NCBI GenBank assembly: GCA_037957365.1
Contig: JARHVA010001923.1
Location: 2,646,501-2,710,500 of the forward strand
Origin: Torreya grandis
Taxonomy: Eukaryota > Streptophyta > Pinopsida > Cupressales > Taxaceae
Length of the DNA: 64,000 nt
Direction: 5' to 3'
Numbering within the stretch: the first letter of the stretch is position 1; each line of letters starts with the position of its first letter. Positions 32,635-42,299 of the stretch are shown here, in pieces. The position numbers and the translations under genes are program-made. A model generated the notes under the pieces. It did no database searches and was not told where the DNA came from. It saw only the letters and a list, made by a program, of their open reading frames with translations.

Positions 32635-33900
32635 AAGAAGAAAATATTTTATTTGATATTTAACAGAGTGATAAAGGCTTGTAAAAAGGTACTGCTTGAG
32701 GGTAAAAGCCAAATCCCAATAGAATACCTCATTAATTGTGATTGTTTCTATTTCTGATATTTATCATGACAATGATAATCAGTTTCATCTCAGGAGAAGG
32801 AAAACTCACATCAATAATTACAAGAAGTGGAGCTAAAATATAGAAAATATCAATACCTTTGTTTTCAATAATCTTTAGAAAATGATTGGAAAAGAACCCA
32901 CATCCACTACTGAATGCTCTTCCAAGAAAAAGTCATCAAAAAAATAGGAAGAAGCCTGCCACACATTATGCTGGAGATTCTTCTTGTCAAGAAGAATCTT
33001 GTTGCACGGAAGATTTTGTTCCAGATGGGCAGGACCATGAAAGTGTCTTATAAAGATACTTGTCAAAACCAATGTTGAGTTCGCTACTAGCTTAAGGATA
33101 AGGATGATGACTTTGTGGCAGTTTTGGCTTTGTCGGTTTGGCTCCAATTTTTGTTAGGAGATGGTTTCTTGTTGCTTCAGTTTGAGATTGTCACGATGTG
33201 GAATGGGTTGGTGATATGATGCTGAATAGACTTCCCATCTCTTGTATGATAGCGGGGAAGGTATTGTAGATCATCCTTCGAGATGTTGAAATTAATGGTC
33301 CTTCATAGGGTAGGACTAACCAGGCATTTTTGTACAGGTTTGACTGTGGTGTTACAGGTAGTGAGCTTTATGTAGACAATGGTCAAGAAAGTTGGCGCAT
33401 GTCATAGCTGTTCCACACTAAATGTACAGGTACAGAGGAGGCAGTAGTGATCATTGTGGTTGGAGCATTCCATAGATGTTCCATATCACAGGTACAAGAA
33501 CAAGGATCAGAGGATGATGATGTGTGTTGAACACTCATATTCATATTCACATCAAGTAGCATCAGGAGGCTGCAAGACTGCAGTAGGTTACACGGCACAG
33601 GAGGTCAGGCTACAAGGGAAGTAGTAGATGTGTGGACATGTTGATCAAAGTACATGGTACAGTTTGCAGGTTGCAGTGTCTTCATCATGCAGCAATTTCA
33701 CACCAGCATACATAGTTTGTCCCCTTTTGGATCAAGGTGGGGCTTGTTAGGTTAGATCCAAATAAAGGTTGTACTTAATAAATAAAATGGGGCATGCATC
33801 TCTTTGAGACAACCCCGTAGTTATTTGTTTCCCTGTAGTTGGGTGGTTGCACTAGCATAAAACCATTAAGTTATTTGAGGCGTTAAAGGATCTTGTAGTT
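32635..33900. other. Unclassified DNA between M and copia relic C
   Basis: Weakly coding-like stretches occur on both strands near 32.9-33.2 kb, but none shows a recognisable motif or intact frame. Confidence 0.35.
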
Positions 33901-33904
33901 ACAC

Positions 33905-34121
33905 TATAGGAGAGGGATAGTTCCTACCAGCGTGAAGTATTCAGTTGTCCCTTTATAAATGTCATAATATCATGCTTGACTTCTGATATGTATTTGTATG
34001 GTGGACTCCATACTTTATAATGTATGTAACGTTGAGGGTTAGCATAAAACTTTGAAGTGAGGTCCTCATCTTGGAATACAAGTTTGAGTAGTAAAGACGT
34101 TTCTCCACTTGTTCCTTACGA
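33905..34121. repeat. Dispersed repeat, copy 1
   Basis: It matches 43820-44030 in the same orientation. Shared blocks are GGAGAGGGAcAGTTCCTA, AAGTATTCA, TATGTATTTGTA.GGTGGAC and TCCTTgtGAGG. It directly abuts copia integrase at 34122. On the minus strand it contains a TTTATAAAGGG box, so it could be an LTR fragment. Confidence 0.6.
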
Positions 34122-34640
34122 GGCATACAACTTGCCATCTCAATGACAGACTTGTTCCTCCACTCAGTCACACCATTTGGGTAGGGAGTATAAGCTGCAG
34201 TCCTCTGCAATACAATAACATGCTTGGAACAAAAATCCTCCAAAGCATAATTCACATATTCATCACCCCTATCCGATCTCAAACATTTAATAGGATGCCC
34301 AAACTGATTCTCAACCAATAATTTCCACTCAATGAACTTTTCTAACATAAGAGACTTATTCTTCACAAAGTAAACCATGTAACCCTTGAAAAGTCATCCA
34401 TAAAGCTCAAGATATACTTCAGCCCCAGAAAGAGATGATTCATCTAGCATAAATCGGACTAAAACAGCTCCAAATGTCCCTTAGCAAACCATGCCTTTCC
34501 CTTCCCGAACTTTTCCCAATGATGCTTCCCAAGAACGAATCCCTCATCACACCCTTGGATGGAGAAATAGAGGGAAGACTATGGGCCATATTCAAACAAC
34601 CAATTAACTGCATGCTTTTGAAATTCAAGTGCCCCAATCA
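34122..34640 (-). pseudogene. Copia integrase fragment of relic C
   Basis: Minus-strand motifs: FMDDFSRVTWF in a broken frame, then an open stretch with IKCLRSDRGDEYVNYALEDF (catalytic Asp) and YTPYPNGVTEWRNKSVIEMA (catalytic Glu kept, following Arg/Lys changed to Trp). The frame leaves copia sequence at about 34121. Confidence 0.82.
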
Positions 34641-34896
34641 TTCATGCCAAAGATGACTCTTAGTATTTGTCTTGCCCATCGTAGCATATGGCCCCTATTC
34701 CTTAGGAACATCCACAAATACGATAAACTTGTAAGTCTCGGCCTGCTTATCAAGTGTACAACTTGCCACTACATAAAATCAATTACAAATATCTTGCACA
34801 ACAAATCTATTAGACCAAAATTCAAGTTTCTTCTCTTGTTGAATGATCCGGAAATTAGAAAGAAGATTAGCACTCAAGAAAGGCACATGGAAAACA

Positions 34897-35326
34897 TCAA
34901 GAATAAACACCTTTCTCAAACACTACATCCCCATTACCTACAATAGAAAGTGTCAAATCATCCACAATAAAGATATTCTCATCGTCCGCCATACCAAGTG
35001 AAGTAAACAAAGTACCATCCTTGGCCATATGATGAGTACATCCTGAATGCACAATACACTCACATTTGGAAGTATGAGCATGCAAAGCTTTAGAGGTGTA
35101 GGCTACAAGACCACCATTCTTACCATTACTTTCTTGATGCCTTGGCATTCCTTGAGTCCTTGTTCTCCTTCAAGATCTTTTTTCTTCTTGTAACAAGTGT
35201 CCTTTTGTCTTGCCTTGTGGTGATCGAAACAGCCCTTCTTTCTATTTTTGCCTCCATTAGCCCAGCCATTATCACTATCTTTTCCTTGGTTGTCATGCCA
35301 AGGATAACCCTTCTTGTTCCCACCAT
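34897..35326 (-). pseudogene. Copia protease and basic gag tail of relic C
   Basis: The 83-codon frame 35148-34897 includes CECIVHSGCTHHMAKDGTLF. The usual D-S-G-C/A active site reads H-S-G-C, so the catalytic Asp is lost. Upstream (35326-35126) is a Lys/Arg-rich stretch typical of the end of gag. Confidence 0.75.
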
Positions 35327-36661
35327 CGTTTCTTCTTCAATCTTTCACTTAGATGTCCATTTTTGCTACATATATCCTTGAAATGATGCTTGCCTTTCCC
35401 CTTTAGTTCATATGAGCCTACTCCTTTGAACCAAGTTGAACCAATTTCATGAGCTCCTCCTATTCTACAATTAATAGTGAACCCAACACATCAAGAGTAA
35501 CACATTTTCCACTATCCTTGATCATGGCTAAAATGGAGAGGAAATTGTAGAGAAACACATCATATGGCAGCTTCAAGATTTCTAGAACAACCTCCACCAT
35601 TTGATTGTCCTCCTTGAACTTGTCTCCACACACTTCCCATTAATTTGAAGTATCATTTACTTAGGCTATAAAGTTGTCAATCCAATCAAAATCCAATGGA
35701 TTTAGCAAAACATAACTCCCGGTCCAACTTGATAACATGTGATTCATCTAACTTGTTAAAAACTGTTGTAGATGGTCCCATATTTCCTTTGGGGTCTTCT
35801 TCCCCTTGGTATCAGAATGAAGCTCGAATGGAAGATTTGTCGTGATAGTCACCCCAACTTATTGTTCCTTGATCTTCCCTATTATTGTATGCATCCTCCT
35901 CCACAAGTAGGAACAGTTTCAATTCCATGTACAATCCACCACAACCCTTACCCCATCAAAGCCATCTGCATAGCTGACTCCCAAACTTTGTAGTTGTGCC
36001 TCGTCACCACAAGCACCTCTGGAGTCAACTCCATCCTAGGCTAGATCAAGGATATGTCAAAGCCTCTTAATGCAACAAAACTCAACACCACTGCGTAGAG
36101 CCCAAAAATACCTTCCCAACGCTTCAAATGGGAGATCAAACAAAGTTTGTATGACAAATTTATCTCCTCTAAAAGATTCGTATAACAAAGTTATCACATC
36201 TGGAAGATCAAGTCTCAAATATGAGGTTGTGATGGTCAAATAGACTTCAAATTTAATCTAGTCATTTCAAAACCTAAATGGAAGAATCTAGAAAAATGAA
36301 AAACAATCACCCCCAGCAAATTTTCAAAAAGAATCCAAATAAGTGATCAAGTTTGGAAAATACTACAATATGACCAAGGTTACAATAATAACCCACAAAA
36401 TCCTATACAAACAAAATCTTGTGCCAAAGGACCAAAACGAAGCTGCTACTCTCAAAGCAAGCGCTCATCACTTCAAAAAAAATCCCAAGAGTTGCAAATC
36501 CCCCTCCAAAATTTGTTCTTTGTTCCACTAACTTGTCGAATCTCCTCTTTAGAAAAGTTACCCCTACAAAATGCCAAAATGCAAGCTCTCGTGTGATATC
36601 ACCACACCTCCGCAAAACAAGTGGTTGCAACGGACCACAACTTGGGGGATTTTAAGCCCTA

Positions 36662-36674
36662 GGCTCTAGTACCA
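36662..36674 (-). promoter_or_regulatory. Primer-binding site of copia relic C
   Basis: The minus strand reads TGGTACTAGAGCC, a two-base variant of the tRNA-Met-type TGGTATCAGAGCC. Confidence 0.6.
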
Positions 36675-36706
36675 TGTGAGAATTTAGTGAAAAGTCTTGT
36701 AATTGA

Positions 36707-36710
<4 letters not shown>

Positions 36711-36737
<27 letters not shown>

Positions 36738-36738
36738 A
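36711..36738. repeat. (TAAGA)n microsatellite
   Basis: Five tandem TAAGA units plus a partial one, inside the presumed LTR of copia relic C. The adjacent stretch 36840-37190 is GC- and purine-rich without a clear gene. Confidence 0.95.
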
Positions 36739-37480
36739 TTATATTAATGTCCAACAAATGACCACAAAGGTAGGTCAATAAGACTGCACTGTACAAAGCC
36801 AAAAGACCCAACAGGAAGACCTAAACAGGTCGTCCGAAAACAACAGTAGCGAGAAAGGAGAAAAAGAAGAAGAGGAAGGAGAAGAAGTAGCATGGGTCGG
36901 AGAGGCCAAGAGAGTAAAGGAGAGGTGGAGAGTGCCAAAGAGGAGGGAGGCAGAGGAGGAGCCCCATCCCCAACACCCTCACCTAGCATCCAAGGCCGAC
37001 TGAAAATAACTAGTGATATGCCAGTGCTCGGTAGTTGGAGCTATGGAAAGTCTAGAATGCTTGTCTGGGGGAGATGCGAGCCCTGATCATCCACCTGGGG
37101 GCCCCTCGACGAGTGTCATCCTAGAAGCCTCTGGTGTGGGGGGTAGTGCCCCGAGTCCTGACAGACCGAGTCTGGGGGTCCGCACTAGTGTCTAGAAAGA
37201 AAATTCCACGCAAGCAATAAATCAACAAAAGCACACAATCATATGGAGAATGCCTTTTAGGCCACCCAAACACAATATATAGAAAAAAACAAAAATGAAT
37301 TTCAATGAATCGATAGATATAGGTGAATTCAATCTTACGGTAGAGTAAGGAAAGCCAACACTCTACGACCTCAATCGCCAACAAGTAACCCAAAGGTATA
37401 CCACAACATTGGTAACTCAATGGGCCCAATAAGATGGGTTGTATTTTATTTAATATGTTTCCTCTTACGATAAAGGATAG

Positions 37481-37485
37481 GTGAA
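37481..37485. repeat. Target-site duplication, left copy, of TRIM
   Basis: GTGAA against ATGAA at 37859-37863; four of five bases match. Confidence 0.6.
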
Positions 37486-37641
37486 TGTTAGAAAGGAACG
37501 CTTGCCGTTGCGCCAAAAGATCAACCTATTAACACCCGATACAAACACCGATAAGAACCCACGGGAGGCGGTTAGTCCATGTCAAGTTGGCGATTAGTCC
37601 AACACGAATACCGAGGGGGGACGTTGGCAATTAGCCCAACA
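37486..37641 (-). repeat. TRIM LTR, left (3' LTR)
   Basis: 156 bp, TGTTAGAAAGG to AGCCCAACA, colinear with 37702-37858 with scattered substitutions (for example CGCTTGCCG against CTCTTGTTG). Confidence 0.88.
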
Positions 37642-37687
37642 ATCCCCCCCTCAGCATTACCCGAGGGGATTCGAACCTGTGACCACG

Positions 37688-37699
37688 GCTCTGATACCA
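37688..37699 (-). promoter_or_regulatory. Primer-binding site of the TRIM
   Basis: The minus strand reads TGGTATCAGAGC, an exact initiator tRNA-Met-type site, two bases from the LTR. Confidence 0.88.
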
Positions 37700-37701
37700 A
37701 T

Positions 37702-37858
37702 TGTTAGAAAGGAACTCTTGTTGTTGCGCCAAAAGATTGATCTATTAACACTCGATACAAATGCCGATAAGTACCCACAAGAGGCGGTTAGTCCATGTCA
37801 AGTTGGCAATTAGTCTAACACGAATCCCGATGGGGGGACGCTGGCGATTAGTCCAACA
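37702..37858 (-). repeat. TRIM LTR, right (5' LTR)
   Basis: 157 bp, TGTTAGAAAGG to GTCCAACA, next to the primer-binding site. It is followed by the ATGAA flank. Confidence 0.88.
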
Positions 37859-38372
37859 ATGAACTAGGAAGCCAAATATGATTCAAATTCAAAATTTTCA
37901 GAGGAGGATTGTTTCAGATAATTCCCACCATCCATAAGACTATCCTATCTCTCTTGCACTAAGTTGCAGATCATTCACACAAACACTCAAGCTTTAGACC
38001 TCTCCAAAAGATAAGAGATTGCTTTCTCTTATGTTACATTTTGCATACACACCTCTCTTGCACTTGACACAAGTTGGTGCATTAAAAACATGACGCATTT
38101 GGAAAGAATAAGTTCTTATATTCCCCAACTTTAGAGCTGATAGGGCTCATTGTAGAAAGGCCTAGAGATGAGGTGAGCTAAAGGAGGTGTTGATGGGCCT
38201 TTTTTCTAGTCGGCATTGTGTATTTGAAAAAACACAGAGGGCCAATGTCCAAACTTGAAAATGAAGAGCATCTACCATTAGCAATATTAAAGCTATTAAT
38301 TAGTTGTTAGTTAAATATTAACTAATGGTTGGTCATCAACCTTCCCAACTGATGTAACTTATTTTGTGCTTA

Positions 38373-38453
38373 ATAAAAGACAGACACACAAGTGTGTAAG
38401 GTTTTCGTATGCCTTTCAATTCTCTACATTCTTTCAGCATTTATTTTTGTACA
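38373..38453 (+). repeat. 3' end of a copia-type LTR, start not fixed
   Basis: The sequence has an AATAAA signal at about 38373 and ends in TTTGTACA immediately before a primer-binding site. The left end lies somewhere between about 37.9 and 38.2 kb. No second copy is present to define it. Confidence 0.45.
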
Positions 38454-38467
38454 TTGGTATCAAAGCC
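38454..38467 (+). promoter_or_regulatory. Primer-binding site of a plus-strand copia-type element
   Basis: TTGGTATCAAAGCC, one mismatch from the tRNA-Met-type site, directly after the LTR end. Confidence 0.65.
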
Positions 38468-38590
38468 AAAGTTCAAGGAAGCCTAGGAGAAGGGTACAAA
38501 TAGCAAGTTGCAAAAGTTCGAGGAAGCCCTAGTCGATTAAAAAATGCAAAAGAGACTATGAAGAGGATCAAAGTTCGAGGGAGCCCTAGG
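38468..38590 (+). repeat. Three spaced copies of a 20-bp leader motif
   Basis: AAAGTTCaAGGaAGCCcTAG occurs at about 38468, 38515 and 38569, at 47-54 bp intervals in the leader after the primer-binding site. The element is cut off before any gag. Confidence 0.75.
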
Positions 38591-38727
38591 AAGATTAATA
38601 GGGTACGAATTGTAAAGAAGAGGCAGAGGATTCACAAGCAAAATTGAAGCCATGATCTAAAGGAAATCATGCAAGCTCGGTTACAGCAATGTGATTCCCA
38701 ATGAAGGATTTACAATGGTGATTCACG

Positions 38728-39114
38728 CTAGAACTGACACAAAAGGATTTCAAACCAGATTGTGAAGATCGTGAAAGACCAGAAGTTGAAGAGAAAGTAC
38801 AGTGGCGATGAGTTGAGCCTCCATGCATTAAGGTCAGCTTTGTAATCGATGTACAACCTCCATGTGCCATCCTTCCTTGGCGCAAACACAATTGGGTTGC
38901 TACAAGGCAATGCGTTGAGCCTAATATATCCTTTATCCACTAGTTCATGGATCTGTTGCTTGAGCTCTTCATTCTCCATAAATGATTTGAGGTATAAAGA
39001 AGCTTTAACTAGACACAGTCCTAACATCAAATCAATAGTGTGCTTTACCACGTAGTGTGTAAGAACTTCTTTAAATGACTGAAATATATCCTTGTATTCT
39101 CTCAACACGTTCAA
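38728..39114 (-). pseudogene. Gypsy RT N-terminus of relic B
   Basis: A 128-codon frame with LREYKDIFQSFKEVLTHYVV, KQQIHELVDKGYIRLNALPC and NPIVFAPRKDGTWRLYIDYK: the pre-RT hinge and the first finger motif (usually VLLVPKKDGTWRMCVDYR). The palm domain with YxDD is missing; text after residue 105 is no longer RT-like. Confidence 0.85.
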
Positions 39115-39469
39115 CTACAACGTGTTTGTTGTTGTTGAACAAACTGCACTTTGAGTTTGTGCCGCAAGAGCATTCTTATGTTTGGGTCTCACCAGCAAGA
39201 GTAAAAACTTCTTACTAGAACTAACTAGCTTCTTGCACTACTTAGCACTAATGAGTGAAAGCTTAGGAACTACTTTTGGTATGTAGAGTCTCATATCACC
39301 AACATCTATGATAATGTTTCTAGAATTTGCTTCATGGACTGAATGTCAATGGTAAAGATATGGTTGACCAAGTAAAACATCACATACCTCTAATGGCACA
39401 ACGTCGCAAAGGACTACATATCGACGTCGCAAAGGGTTGCATCTTGAAAAGGATTCATTTTGTACAACA

Positions 39470-39733
39470 CTACTGAGTGACATGTTTCTCAGAGCCTGCA
39501 CTAAACCGTCCAATAGAGTATGGTTGTGGGTGAGGTGTCAATGGCAAGTTAACTCTACGAACTCCTTCAGGAGAAATCAGGTTCTTCTGACTTCCATTAT
39601 TGACAATGAAGAGTACGGGCTGACCAGTGATCCACATTTGAGAATGGAACAATCTTTCCACTTCCTCTAAATCTATGTTGGAGGAAGAAGCGATGATTAA
39701 AATCCCTGCCATAGCACTAGATTTAGAATCCAA
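39470..39733 (-). pseudogene. Gypsy protease of relic B
   Basis: The frame contains VLFIVNNGSQKNLISPEGVR. The usual D-S/N-G-S-Q-x-N-L-I-S active site reads N-N-G-S, so the catalytic Asp is replaced. The downstream LPLTPHPQPYSIG segment is typical of this family. Confidence 0.82.
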
Positions 39734-39737
39734 TAAT

Positions 39738-39974
39738 CTACTTACCTTTGTTTGGTGGTGCAGTGTTAGTACCCACTACCTCAAGTTGTCCAAGTAAAGT
39801 TTTCCTAGCATGACACTCTTCATGGGAGTGATCGCTAGAGTTATGACCTAGGCACCACTTGTCAATGTTGCATTGTTTACTCTGACCATTTGACGGTGTG
39901 TTATTCTTCTGAGGATGATGCGAAGAGCCACTCTCTTGTTTAGGATTTTGCTTGAATCCAGAGTTGAAATTCAT
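39738..39974 (-). pseudogene. Gag C-terminus of relic B
   Basis: A 78-codon frame rich in Asn/Gln/Ser/Lys with a Cys/His cluster (CNIDKWCLGHNSSDHSHEEC), a zinc-knuckle-like element preceding the protease. Confidence 0.7.
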
Positions 39975-39984
39975 AGACTACGCT

Positions 39985-40000
39985 TTGTCCTAAGACTAGA
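39985..40000. repeat. Target-site duplication, left copy, of LINE fragment
   Basis: TTTGTCCTAAGACTAG against TTTGTCTTAGACTAG at 40829-40843, one base shorter on the right. Confidence 0.75.
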
Positions 40001-40828
40001 ATAAACATAGCGGAATCCATTAAGTATAAAATAAAAATTCCAAAAGATTTGTCTCCGAAATGGCTAACCTTATTTAGAAAACTGACTATTGAAATCCCTA
40101 GGCATATTCAGTTGGATTATTCACTAAGGAGAAGAGATCATGCCAATGGTAAATGGATAAATCCTCCTCCTGGGGTGGGTAAGTTGAATATAGATGATGC
40201 ATCTAGAGGGAATCCTGGTAATGCTAGTATAGGGGGGATAGGTAGAGAGTCTAATGGTTCTGTTGTCTTCTTCTTTTCAAAAAAGTTGGGAATTGCTACT
40301 AATAATTTGGCTGAAGTTAAGGCTATGGTTAAAGGTCTTCAAGAAGCACTAAAAGTAGGTTGGAGAAGGATTCAGGTGGAATCAGAGTCTCTACTAATCA
40401 CAAACCTTCTAACGAGTCCCTCAATGGAAAGGGGTAGTAATTGACAGATTTTATGGGAGGTGGAAAGAATCCAAAAGATGAAAAGTAATTTTGAGGAATG
40501 CCACTTTAGCCATGTCCCTCAACAGCAAAATAAAGTGGCCGATGGGTTGGCAAATTGGGCTCTAGATAACATCAATATTATGTGTTATGGTCCTCCACCG
40601 AAATGGTGGTCATCTAAAGTGCAAGATCAACTTAGCCAAATTCTAGCTCTAGATCATACTTAAGGCTTAATGAGGCTAGTTGCTGTTATGATCACTCTAG
40701 TGTCTGATGCCCAAGCTTGAAGTAATAGTTTCCATGCTTGGCATAGCAGAATTTGTACATTTATGATCTCTTATTAATAGATAACTTTATCTTTTTTCTC
40801 ATTTTTATTTTTTTTTAACTTGGAATAT
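40001..40828 (+). mobile_element. Severely 5'-truncated LINE (RNase H end only)
   Basis: Flanked by a 15-16 bp duplication lying in gypsy gag. It retains only the C-terminal RNase H and the 3' tail (T-rich, about 40790-40818). It inserted in the opposite orientation to the gypsy element. The protein is related to, but clearly diverged from, the RNase H of the LINE at 8.3-11.8 kb. Confidence 0.85.
40049..40663 (+). pseudogene. LINE RNase H domain
   Basis: Frames 40049-40444 and 40460-40663, with a TGA at about 40442 and a shift between them. Motifs: GVGKLNIDDASRGNPGNASI (Asp; the following Gly of DGS replaced by Asp), NNLAEVKAMVKGLQEALKVG (Glu), QVESESLLITNLL (Glu where Asp is expected) and VPQQQNKVADGLANWAL (Asp). 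It ends at a TAA and has a typical plant LINE C-terminus. Confidence 0.85.
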
Positions 40829-40843
40829 TTTGTCTTAGACTAG
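40829..40843. repeat. Target-site duplication, right copy, of LINE fragment
   Basis: TTTGTCTTAGACTAG, matching 39985-40000 with one indel and one change. Minus-strand gag sequence (FEAKASLRQ) crosses it. Confidence 0.75.
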
Positions 40844-41300
40844 CTTTTGCTTCAAACTTGCAAGCAAATTTGTAAGCTTCTCCAATGAAGATTTGGAGGA
40901 AATCCATATCAGATTGGATATAAGGTCTCAAACCTGACGTATACTTCAAAATGAGATTTTGCTCAAATCCCAGAACATTCAATTTTGAAATCAAAGTATG
41001 AAATTCGTTTATGTATTTTTTAACAGATTGATCATGACCTTTGCGCAACTATAAGAACTTGATCTACTGGTCATCATAGTTTCCAAAAGGGTAAGATGTT
41101 GATTTGAAGTCATCATCTTCATGTGCACTGTAATAGTTATCCCACCATTTTTTTATGAATAAAGTAACTTTCAGAAGAGCGAATGCAATATTTTCTGTCA
41201 GAGAATGATTAGCCACTGAGTATGAACAAATTTGGTTACGCCAGTTAATTAGGGTATTTTTATCTATTTTGCCTTCAAAGATAGGGGAATTCTAGATTGA
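40844..41300 (-). pseudogene. Gypsy gag of relic B
   Basis: The minus strand reads NSPIFEGKIDKNTLINWRNQ, IAFALLKVTLFIKKWWDNYY, SVKKYINEFHTLISKLNVLG and LKYTSGLRPYIQSDMDFLQI. This is the classic retrotransposon gag order (a FEGK start, a KxWW motif, then the Y-x2-F-x2-L segment). Two stops near 41045-41065 split it. The LINE fragment interrupts its C-terminal end. Confidence 0.85.
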
Positions 41301-41669
41301 CTTGTCCCTTGTACGGCATGTGATCACCAAAAGATCGTTGTGAATGAGATGTATAGACACAAGAATGGACATGCTTGAGAAGTTGAGTGAAATGATCAAT
41401 GATCCTTATTCGTTCATGTGCATGGCGTCCTTCCAATTCTTCCTATCGCACTTGCAAAGCATCCTCTATCATTTTCTAGAAGATTTCTAAAGTCAGCATC
41501 AATGAAGTTGATATGTTTGCCATATGAGGACGTGAAGGAAGGTATGACAAAGGAACGTGAGTCTCAACCTGAGGTTCATTTAATTAGACCTCGTATAAGT
41601 GGGCATAAAAATAGAGGAGGATTTCAGATACAACATCTATACCACTATGAGATGGTATTAAGTGTGTAT

Positions 41670-41681
41670 GCTCTGATACTA
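41670..41681 (-). promoter_or_regulatory. Primer-binding site of gypsy relic B
   Basis: The minus strand reads TAGTATCAGAGC, one mismatch from the TGGTATCAGAGC type. An LTR would follow to the right from about 41682. Confidence 0.55.
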
Positions 41682-41952
41682 CTAATTCGAGACATGGGAG
41701 TAGACCCAGTAGACAACCACACTTAACGCAATAAATACATTATTGCAGAAGTGTCTACTGACTAACAAAGGCCGAAGGATAGATCAAAGTGCAATGAGAC
41801 AAGAAGACAGTGAACACTAGATTAAAATGTACCTACGAGATTTTATTATGTATTAGTTATGTAAAAGATTCGAGAGATCGGATGTGTGATGTTGATGTAC
41901 TTCCTAGTCTATCTTTATTTCACTAACTTATTACAAAGAATAGAAGAATGTA

Positions 41953-42290
41953 TTAATATACAAATGAGGAAGATGAAGCGTCGATTGGACTGTTAAAAGA
42001 GCTTGTAACAACCACTTCATAGTTAATCCTTAGTCCATTGTCTTCTGGTAACACCACTGTAGTGTTGCGCAGAATAGTACTAACGTTGTCAGAGTTGTGC
42101 GCCATCACAAAAGAGGAATTAGGACTTCGTGGGTGTGCTTTGGGTGGTGATAAAGTTGTTAGTGAATGTGGCATATGCCGCAAAGCAAAGCCATTACGCC
42201 GAGAGTTGGTAAAAGGCTCAAAACCTCCTGGATCATTGTGGGGACAATGACCTAAAGTCAGGGAGAGGAAAGCATCTAGAGTGTCATTTC
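41953..42290 (-). CDS. Candidate host terminal exon (unknown protein, EAR-like LxLxL)
   Basis: The minus strand has an acceptor-like T-run plus AG (TTTTTTTGTGAAG) at 42291-42305, followed by an open frame of about 111 codons to a TAA at 41953-41955. The sequence is balanced and protein-like: NDTLDAFLSLTLGHCPHNDP, then GGFEPFTNSRRNGFALRHMP. FLSLTLG resembles an EAR repression motif (LxLxL) of plant transcriptional regulators, but this is only a pattern match. No family was recognised. It sits where the LTR of gypsy relic B might extend, so it could still be retroelement DNA. Confidence 0.35.
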
Positions 42291-42299
42291 CTTCACAAA

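Larger units (their letters stand above)
34122..36674 (-). mobile_element. Ty1/copia relic C, minus strand
   Basis: From right to left: a primer-binding site (36662-36674), a degenerate gag (36.2-35.4 kb), a basic zinc-knuckle remnant near 35.35 kb, protease (35148-34897) and integrase (34640-34122). RT and RNase H are missing on the left. Numerous stops show inactivity. The 5' LTR would start at 36675 (TGTGAGAATTTAG), with its right end undetermined. Confidence 0.8.
37486..37858 (-). mobile_element. TRIM (miniature LTR retrotransposon), 373 bp
   Basis: Two direct repeats of 156 and 157 bp (37486-37641 and 37702-37858) start TGTTAGAAAGGAAC and end CCAACA. They enclose only 60 bp. On the minus strand that internal segment begins two bases after the LTR with TGGTATCAGAGC (37688-37699), continues with CAGGTTCGAATC (tRNA T-loop-like) and ends with GAGGGGGGGA, a polypurine tract, directly before the other LTR. 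There is no coding capacity, so it must have been mobilised by an autonomous element. Near-matching 5-bp flanks support a real insertion. Confidence 0.88.
38700..41681 (-). mobile_element. Ty3/gypsy relic B, minus strand
   Basis: From right to left: a primer-binding-site-like sequence (41670-41681), gag (about 41.3-40.84 kb), zinc knuckle (39974-39738), protease (39733-39470) and an RT N-terminus (39114-38728). A LINE fragment (40001-40828) is inserted in gag. RT motifs beyond the fingers, integrase and the left LTR are absent. Stops and shifts occur throughout. Confidence 0.82.

Noticed and set aside
36744..37195. GC-rich ORFs (Pro/Ser/Leu-rich) near 36.7-37.2 kb
   Set aside because: They are low-complexity and in the presumed LTR of copia relic C. 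No domain or splice context.
37669..37685. tRNA gene suggested by the T-loop-like CAGGTTCGAATC
   Set aside because: No anticodon stem, D-loop or acceptor stem surrounds it. It lies inside the 60-bp interior of the TRIM.
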